Below, piece by piece: positions 58,201 through 64,000 of a stretch of 64,000 bases of DNA (its first letter is position 1; the number at the start of each line of letters is the position of its first letter). The DNA is from Gigantopelta aegis (Eukaryota > Mollusca > Gastropoda > Neomphalida > Peltospiridae): positions 3,803,688 through 3,867,687 of the forward strand of contig NC_054701.1 of the NCBI RefSeq assembly GCF_016097555.1, in the 5' to 3' direction. The position numbers and the translations under genes were made by a program. Below the pieces are notes generated by a model that saw nothing but the letters and a program-made list of their open reading frames with translations, ran no database searches and was not told the DNA's origin.

Positions 58201-60093
58201 AAAACACTGCTAAATATTGAATTACTCACCATGGTGTATTTTAAAAATAATAGACAATTCTTACGCTTCTTAAGACCTACATTAGACGAATCTGTTCGTC
58301 AAAAATGTTACCTGTTTTAAGTAGTCACTAGGCATGAGTTTGCTCAGGTCCACCAAGTAGTTGTTCATTCGATCTCTCCTGCGTTTTTCAATAATCCGAT
58401 GTGATGTTTGATTCTGTAACGACAAAAATATCAACACGTGACTTCAAATAATAAATTAGAGAATTAGTGAAAACAAATTAAAACGTAATTATAGATTTAT
58501 ATATTAAATATAGATAATACATTAAATCATTGTTAACAGGCACGGCAGATCAGAGGGTTGGGCGGGGGTGGGGCTCTAGCCCCTAAATAAATCTGAATCG
58601 AAAATATTGGTAGTAAATCTTAAGGCAGAGATGAATTTTACTTGTAGAATGCAGGAAATTGCATTTTAGAACATCTAGTTTTCAGAATTTACAGGAGAAC
58701 ATACCCCCGAACCCCAAGAAACTTTGCTTTGCACTCTCAATCTCACTCATACACCCCTCAAATGTCTACTTGCTTCCGTCGTGCCTGGTTTGTATTATTT
58801 TTATTCAATTATTACCTTAAGTGTCTTTTGATCCTTTACGGGTGCAAGTTCTTCATCACAAATGGAAACGTTCACGTCCTTGTAATATACAACAAAATGT
58901 AATATTTGTTCTGCCGGATAAATGGCCATACCTGTATATAGAATTTTAAAAATTATATTCTCAGTGAAACATCGTACAAATAATGTTGTTATACTGGGAG
59001 GTATGGATGGATGTTTAATGACTCCACACCAATGATTGTGTATGAAGAGTTGTTGTTTCAAATAAAAGCCATTAAAGGGACATCCCTGAGTTTGCTGCAT
59101 TGCAAGATGTTTCAGACTAATAAAACATTTCTAAGATTAAACTTACATATTGTTTAGGAATATCAGTGTCTGTATATTCAATGTGTTTCTGGTCGTCTTA
59201 ATATTTGTAAGAAGCTCAAACTGGTTCGAAAGTAGTAGAAAACAGAAAACTAGGTCACCCCAATGTAATGGAAAACGAAACTATTTAATATTTATTTGTT
59301 TGGGTTGTTTTTAAAAAAATAATTATTTTATATTTACAGATTTATATTACTAATGTTAGTGAAAGTTACTTTTTAAAAACAATGTTCTAATTTACTTCCT
59401 TCTGAACTAATATGTGACCTATAGGTGTAACTTTCTTCAGCCATTCAGCAATCGTTAAAATTTAGGTCAGACACGCCCGTGGTCCAACTATGGGATCTAC
59501 CACGGGTAAAATCAAAGGGACGGACACTAACGCGTGGTACAATTTTGAATATTATCTCTAGTCCGTTTCATCATTCTTTAAAAACAAAAATTGTAAATAA
59601 TTTTAGTTTGGTTTGACGTAGGAAGAAAAGTAAGTGTTTTGGAAATAAGAAAAAAGAAGGAAAAAATGTTTGTGTGTAATTTACAAATTAATCGGCTCAG
59701 AAACAGATAACTTGTAAATTTCATAGTGTAAAACAAGGCGTTTGCTGTGGAACGGACTATAGTTATACTATTTAATTTTATCAATAAAATATCCCGAATG
59801 AAATTGTGAAATCCTGAGACTCACAACAATCTTTCGAAAGCCAACAGAAAAAATGGCGTGCACATATTTGTTTTAAATTATTATTTCCTTGACAGATAAA
59901 TATTAAGACACTTCTACAACCAAAGGAGCCATTCTATATAAATGAGATTAAATTGTAAATTGCATAGACTTGATACATGTATGATTGACAGTACATTTTG
60001 TTTTACAAGACATTGTCTAACCTAAAGTACTCACCCATATCCTCGATAATCATTATCATCGCGTTTGAAATTGTTCGGCCCGGTAGGGGACAT
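51485..60093 (-). CDS. cwo: clockwork orange-like bHLH-Orange repressor, copy 2
   Basis: A tandem paralog of the gene at 1049-7238, on the same strand. Well-supported exons are 58413-58312 (basic region and helix 1), 55051-54967 (helix 2), 53089-52877 (Orange) and 52269-51485 (C-terminal region), with lengths 102, 85, 213 and 785 and consistent phases: 394 residues from the basic-region exon to the stop. N-terminal exons are likely at 60093-60035 ([19 protein letters not shown]) and at about 58878-58816 ([20 protein letters not shown]), but their phases do not join simply. The basic region [10 protein letters not shown] is intact, so DNA binding should be kept. Helix 1 differs from copy 1 (NYLVDLSKL against NCLADLNKL). 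The C-terminal HYFPISID and [10 protein letters not shown] blocks are kept. Partner choice or timing may differ from copy 1. Confidence 0.85.
52877..53089 (-). CDS. cwo: cwo copy 2, Orange-domain exon
   Basis: It is 213 bases, with acceptor CATTTTAG and donor CAC|GTAAGT. It differs from copy 1 at three bases, two at the first positions by the donor and one near the acceptor; every other base, including all internal silent sites, is the same. Confidence 0.92.
54165..54575 (-). mobile_element. LINE 3' fragment in a cwo copy 2 intron
   Basis: It contains GTTTAACGACACACCAGCAC and CACATCGGCTATCGGGTGTC, then the [10 protein letters not shown] and Cys/His-region remnants on the minus strand. It lies between the Orange and helix 2 exons. 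Confidence 0.7.
54967..55051 (-). CDS. cwo: cwo copy 2, helix 2 exon
   Basis: It is 85 bases, with acceptor TTGTTTTAG. It encodes [20 protein letters not shown]. The donor that keeps length and phase equal to copy 1 is AACG|GTACCT, which departs from the usual GTRAGT. Confidence 0.8.
55052..57130. other. Intron sequence of cwo copy 2
   Basis: AT-rich, with a short ATT microsatellite at 56668-56690. A 102-residue minus-strand open stretch at 56657-56965 starts [20 protein letters not shown] and is unlike anything I recognise. It could be a transposon remnant. Confidence 0.4.
57131..57220 (-). mobile_element. LINE 3' terminal fragment
   Basis: GAATG tail followed by ACACCCCAGCATGACAAATA and CATCGGCTATTGGGTGTC. 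Lies in a cwo copy 2 intron. Confidence 0.65.
57600..57700 (-). mobile_element. SINE 3' fragment
   Basis: TTCAAGCACGCTGTCCTGAG and CTATCTGGGCTGTCTGTCTA match the distal part of the SINE family at 5508. Confidence 0.5.
57900..58165 (-). mobile_element. tRNA-derived SINE, near full length
   Basis: The minus strand reads GGTGTCATGGTTAATCCATC, GGTAGGTACAGGGTTCGCAG, then TAGGTGTAAGACCACTACAC and the distal GTCCAGGACAG analog. It ends about 145 bases upstream of the bHLH exon donor in the cwo copy 2 intron. Confidence 0.75.
58312..58413 (-). CDS. cwo: cwo copy 2, basic region and helix 1 exon
   Basis: It is 102 bases, with acceptor GTTACAG and donor CAG|GTAACA. It encodes [20 protein letters not shown] and [11 protein letters not shown]. 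About 78% identical at base level to copy 1. Confidence 0.9.
58816..58878 (-). CDS. cwo: cwo copy 2, candidate exon 2
   Basis: An open stretch ending [14 protein letters not shown] directly before a GTAATA donor in the phase needed by the next exon. The acceptor is either at 58879 (TATTACAAG) or at 58932 (ATATACAG), giving 63 or 116 bases. Copy 1 has a 61-base exon at this place. Confidence 0.5.
59072..59225 (-). mobile_element. TTAA MITE fragment, inverted
   Basis: It starts TTAAAGGGACATCCCTGAGT and runs into the reverse complement of the MITE right half (TAATAAAACATTTCTAAGAT). The other end is missing. Confidence 0.65.
60035..60093 (-). CDS. cwo: cwo copy 2, candidate first exon
   Basis: [19 protein letters not shown] ends at the donor GG|GTGAGT in phase 2, the same phase as exon 1 of copy 1, and NNFKRDDND resembles KRFKQDGSD there. 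No in-phase acceptor was found at the candidate exon 2, so a missed small exon or a different reading frame is possible. Confidence 0.45.
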
Positions 60094-60509
60094 GTATTGC
60101 TTTATCAGTACTCTCTAAATGCTAGTATAATTTAACGATTATGATATATTAACAACTTTGTCAACTAATGCTCAAAATATCACACAAATGTTGAAAGTCA
60201 CGGACCTTAAGGATGCAGTTTAATATATTTTCAGATTTATACAGCTTTTATAAGAATTAAATTTCACATTATTTATAATTTATTTAAATTATCAATTCTG
60301 GCCAATCCAACTGTGCTGTTCCTCGTGATCGTGGTACAGGGATGACAACATTCTCATGAGTGGCGAATACAGCACACATTCTGTTATTCTTATCAATTTT
60401 AAAATAAGTTCCATAAGCATCTGCGATGTTTTGAATTATGTTTTTTTTTTCGTTTTGTGCAATATTGGTTTGTGTACCAGTTCCATTCACAGTTTCCTTG
60501 GTCTCACCA

Positions 60510-60515
60510 CACGTG
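60510..60515 (-). promoter_or_regulatory. E-box upstream of cwo copy 2
   Basis: A palindromic CACGTG about 420 bases upstream of the candidate ATG. Unlike copy 1, no strong TATA box or CRE was seen between it and the ATG. Confidence 0.4.
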
Positions 60516-60751
60516 GGTTTTTTTAGTTTTTTAATTTCGAAGATTTTATATTTGGCATGTTTGTTGATCGTTCGCAGCTATTCACTTTCACATCAGTTTT
60601 GTTTGTTTGTTTGTTGTTGTCTTAATAAGGTTATTTTTACATTCAGAGAACGCTGACCATCTCAAACTTTTCAGTTTTATGTGCTGCTATTCTGTGACCG
60701 CTTAGGTGAAGTATAAAACATGCACATATAACACATCGCCATATTTGGGGT

Positions 60752-61806
60752 TGTGACGGAACATGCTGTTATTTTTTCGCCTGTGGCGATGTTAATTCTT
60801 TTAGAGGGCTGTGTGCAGCTTGGTTACGTAATACCTCCGCGCGACCGGGGTATTTCTAGCGAACTGGCGACGGCCTGTCTGGCCACGTTAGAAAATATAC
60901 CGTCTCAGGGAGTTGTGGAAATATCACATGATAGGTGAGGTACCGCGTTGTGCCCCCAGGCGATATTCGCTGTCTCTGAGATTTTTGAATAAATAGATAG
61001 GATTTTAGAGATATAAGGAGAAACATTGGAAGGCTCCCGGGGAACGTTGTCTGACTGGACTGGTAAATATATTTTTCTGCTCTGTTGTATAACCTTGATG
61101 TGATTGATGTGACTTTAAATATTTTAATACTGTATTATACCAATATTCTTTAGACAGTGTCTCCGGTAATCTGACGAAGTAAATTGTAGGCTTCTGTTCT
61201 AATATTTTTATACGAGTATTTGGTAAGATAAAGCTTAGCTGGTCATCCTAGAGGACCTAGGTAAACTGTAGGTTATTATCTTTATTGTGATATGTACCAG
61301 TATTAATTCTGTATTACAAGGTTACTGAATGAGTATTTAAGGGTTAATTAAAAATTAACCAGTTAGGAATAGAGTTGTAATTCCTTTAGTAATTAAGTTC
61401 CCCTGGCAGCGTTTCTCAATTATCACACGTGTGTGTGTGTATCACGGTGAAGGGATTAGAATATTGTGTAAACTAGACACCTAGTGATTAACTAATTAAG
61501 TGATTAGCTCTGGGTTGTTATTATATTGTTGTTGTTAATTAACTACTACGGCAAATACATTTGTCAGCGTAGTGTTAATACAGATTCCAAAGTGTATTGT
61601 GTGTTGTTGTGTTTTCTAGTGAACTAAACGTGCTATATATATATATATATATATTTATATAAGATCTTATCTCTAATTATACCTAGAGCCGAGCCACTCG
61701 GGTATAGACTGCCCGATACAGAGAGATCGAATAGATATACAGTTAGCAGAGATATTTGGATAATCGTGTTTTATTCAGTTACGGGTATTATAGGATCCCC
61801 GTGACA
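60752..61806 (+). repeat. 5' LTR of Gypsy element B
   Basis: It runs from TGTGACGGAACATGC to CCCCGTGACA, about 1055 bp, with TG...CA ends. It is shorter than the LTR at 28760-29915, mainly from missing internal sequence near the left end. It lies about 660 bases from the candidate start of cwo copy 2. Confidence 0.8.
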
Positions 61807-63475
61807 GGAATAAAAATTGGGGTGCTCGTCCTGGATCTGAAACGGGAGATGCATATTTGAAAAGTATGGTTTGTAAATGGGGGCTTTATAATTTTTTTTT
61901 ACAAATTCACTAGAAGTAGCAACGTTGTTCACTAGGAAAAAAAACCCAGTGCGTCATATATAAACATGGATAAGAATTTGCTGGATACGCTCAGTGTAGT
62001 GGAGTTAAAGCGTGCGCGTAAGGCCGAATTAGTTGAAATCGCGAGTGAGCGGGAAATTGATTTAACATCAGCTAAAACATTAGCAGATATAAGGACAATT
62101 ATTATCCATGATGTTTTTGGTGATAGCCCTGTTATGGAAGAAAGTGAGATTGTTCCAGAGATAGAGATAAATGAGATGAGTATGGAACAACAGTTAGCTT
62201 TTAAAAAGCTTGAGTACGAAAGAGAAGAACATGCATTAGAGAGAGAAAGAGAAGAGAGGGATAGAGAAAAAGAAGAGAGAGAGAGAGAAGGGGTAGAGAG
62301 AAAGAGAAGAGAGAAAGAGAAGAGAGGGGTAGAGAAAAAAAAGAAGAGAGAGATAGGGATAGAGAATTCCAGTTAGCAAAATTAAAAGTGGAACATGAGT
62401 TAAAGTTGAATACTGAAGAAGTTAGACGAGAGGCAGGAAATGGGTTTAACATGTCGGAGGCTTATAGATCAGTGCCTGTATTTGACGACCAGGAGGTAGA
62501 TATGTTCTTCCAACCTTTTGAATGGACCGCTAAGCAGCTAAATTGGCCGCAGTCTAAGTGGACATTGTTAGCCGTGTCTAAGTTTAAGGGGAAGGCTAGC
62601 GTAGCTTATAATTCAATGAGTGATGAGCGAGCAAGTCAGTACGACCTAGTTAAGTCTGCAGTGTTGAGGGCTTATGAGTTGCGACCTGAGGATTATCGTT
62701 TACGGTATAGCGAGTTGAGAAAAATGCAGGGTCAGTCTTATAGTGAGTTCGTGGCTAAGAAAGCAGGGATGTTTGATAAATGGGTGGTTTCTCATCAGGT
62801 AGGGTCATATACCGAGTTACGGGAATTGTTGATCTTACAGGACATTAAAAATGGATTACCAGTTAGCTAACGTATTCATTCAGAGGATAGTGATATCGAA
62901 AAAATAGAGGAGGCAGGCATAGCGGCAGATGATTACGTGTTAATACACAAAGCTCAGGCAGTACAGGGTAGCTCTATACAACAGGGTGACAAGAAGAAAT
63001 TTCAGCCAGGTTTTTCCCGGGAAAGTAATTATCGGGGAGAGTCATCTAGTTGGTCAGCTAGTCAGGCAAGTAATGCACCTGGTAGCAAATTAAGGATAAA
63101 CATGCATTATCAGCCAATGCACGAACTTTTCGTCCACATTGCAGTTACTGTAAAAAGGATAACCATCTTGTCGGGGACTGTTTTAAAAGGAAACGCGATA
63201 ATGCGCAAGTGGTCGGTTTAGTGAGGTCAGCTCCGTTAGCGAGAGAGTTAATGGTTAGTCCCATGGCAGAGAAAGTAAACCCGTATGTGTCCACTGGTAT
63301 GGTTTGTGATGTAGAAGAAGAGTTGAGTCCTAAGGCTATATCAATCTATCGAGATACAGGGTGTAGCCAGTCTCTTATAACGTCAGGTTGTTTAGCTGGT
63401 ATAGAGAATTCAGATACAGGACGTAGTTTGGCCTTAACCTCGGTTACTGGGGAAAATATGGTTGTCCGGTTACAT
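60752..63475 (+). mobile_element. Gypsy-type LTR retrotransposon B, broken
   Basis: It has a 5' LTR, a leader, a gag region (from about 61966: a charged Glu/Arg-rich coiled stretch, then a capsid-like segment with WPQSKWTLLAVSKFKGKAS and YELRPEDYRLRYSELRK), a zinc-knuckle region and the start of a protease-like segment. From 62898 it is nearly identical to element A. It is broken by several changes and lacks the rest of pol and its 3' LTR in this window. Confidence 0.85.
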
Positions 63476-63542
63476 ACAAACCTATCCCGAATTACCCCTA
63501 TGCTATTGGATGATGATTATATTCTAGGTAAAACTTCATTGA

Positions 63543-63690
63543 AGGTTTTACCACAGAAGTAAAACCTAGTCACAGGTTTTACCACAGAAGTAAAACCTCC
63601 AACGCAGGTTTTACCACAGAAGTAAAACCTCGACCACAGGTTTTACCACAGAAGTAAAACCTCCAAGTCCCGTAGTCACAGGTTTTACCC
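63543..63690. repeat. Tandem cluster of short hairpins
   Basis: Four perfect 25-base units with 9-base arms AGGTTTTAC and GTAAAACCT around the loop CACAGAA start at 63543, 63574, 63606 and 63638. Spacers are 6-7 bases. A half unit (AGGTTTTACC) follows at 63680. The function is unknown. Confidence 0.85.
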
Positions 63691-63768
63691 TTTAAACTAG
63701 AGTATAAAATGAAAACATTACCCAGTTTTAACTTGAAAATAAATAATCAAGCAAACACGTTTTAACTA

Positions 63769-63774
63769 TTTATT
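63769..63774 (-). terminator. Poly(A) signal of the right-edge gene
   Basis: The minus strand reads AATAAA 44 bases downstream of the stop at 63818, a very typical spacing for a short 3' UTR. Confidence 0.55.
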
Positions 63775-63817
63775 TTAATGGAAATTAAAAATGACAGTAT
63801 AATGTTTGGATTCTGTG

Positions 63818-64000
63818 TCAGAATGATCCATGTGCCTGTGGAGTTGTCTCTGTAGATGCCGGTGTGACATGTGGAACTATCTCTGTAGCTGCCGGTGGGA
63901 CCTGTGGAGGTGTCTTTGTAACTGCCGGTGGAACTTGTGGATTTGTGTCTGTAGCTGCCGGTGGGACCTGTGGAGGTGTCTTTGTAGCTGCCGGTGGAAC
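63818..64000 (-). CDS. C-terminal exon of a Pro/Thr repeat protein, partial
   Basis: An open minus-strand frame enters from the right edge and ends at TGA (63818-63820): 60 residues. It is made of five 11-residue units: VPPAATKTPPQ, VPPAATDTNPQ, VPPAVTKTPPQ, VPPAATEIVPH and VTPASTETTPQ, then AHGSF. The unit is 33 bp. Low-complexity P/T repeats with many Thr fit a secreted, O-glycosylated mucin-like or matrix protein, but the rest lies outside the window, so the function is unknown. The in-frame repeat variation and the AATAAA just downstream support a real gene end over a chance frame. Confidence 0.6.
   Translation of the reverse strand, partial: VPPAATKTPPQVPPAATDTNPQVPPAVTKTPPQVPPAATEIVPHVTPASTETTPQAHGSF

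Overview
The window looks like animal nuclear DNA, most likely from a mollusc. It has introns with GT/AG borders, low gene density, AT-rich spacers, tRNA-derived SINEs of types common in molluscs, and I/Nimb-like LINEs ending in (CATT)n. No rRNA gene, functional tRNA gene, CRISPR array or bacterial operon is visible. The species cannot be named from the sequence alone.

Host genes. Two paralogous bHLH-Orange genes lie in tandem on the minus strand. Both read as clockwork orange (cwo), a repressor of the circadian clock. Copy 1 (1049-7238) can be assembled as six coding exons with matching phases, giving a 437-residue protein. It has a promoter with a TATA box, two CACGTG E-boxes and a CRE. Copy 2 (51485-60093) has the same exon lengths for the three middle exons (102, 85 and 213 bp), but its N-terminal exon joining is unsettled. 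The bHLH exons of the two copies are only about 78-79% identical, whereas the Orange exons differ at 3 of 213 bases, all close to the exon ends. This suggests gene conversion. A third host gene enters from the right edge on the minus strand (63818-64000): the C-terminus of a protein made of 11-residue V-P-P-A-A-T-type repeats, followed by a poly(A) signal.

Layout. 1-7.5 kb: cwo copy 1, with SINEs, a MITE and a 78-bp triplicated repeat in its introns. 7.5-14 kb: LINE ends and a broken DIRS-like element. 15.4-16.8 kb: TTAA-flanked MITEs, one with its terminal repeat amplified five times. 16.85-17.78 kb: a 36-41 bp minisatellite. 17.96-26.38 kb: an 8.4-kb array of a 50-bp unit with higher-order structure. 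26.39-29.9 kb: a broken Gypsy LTR element with one LTR. 30.4-33.05 kb: a THAP-DDE (ISL2EU-like) DNA transposon on the minus strand with one intron. 33.1-50.9 kb: a mosaic of LINE copies, MITEs, a Pogo/Tigger-like fragment, a Harbinger fragment, an unidentified duplicated protein-coding repeat and segmental duplications. 51.3-60.1 kb: cwo copy 2. 60.75-63.5 kb: a second, broken Gypsy element starting with a 5' LTR. 63.5-64 kb: a cluster of small hairpins, then the partial host gene.

Of most interest are the cwo pair with its conversion-like mosaic, the short LINE-end elements with 13-bp target-site duplications and matching empty sites, and the 50-bp array whose units carry a splice-donor-like sequence on the minus strand.
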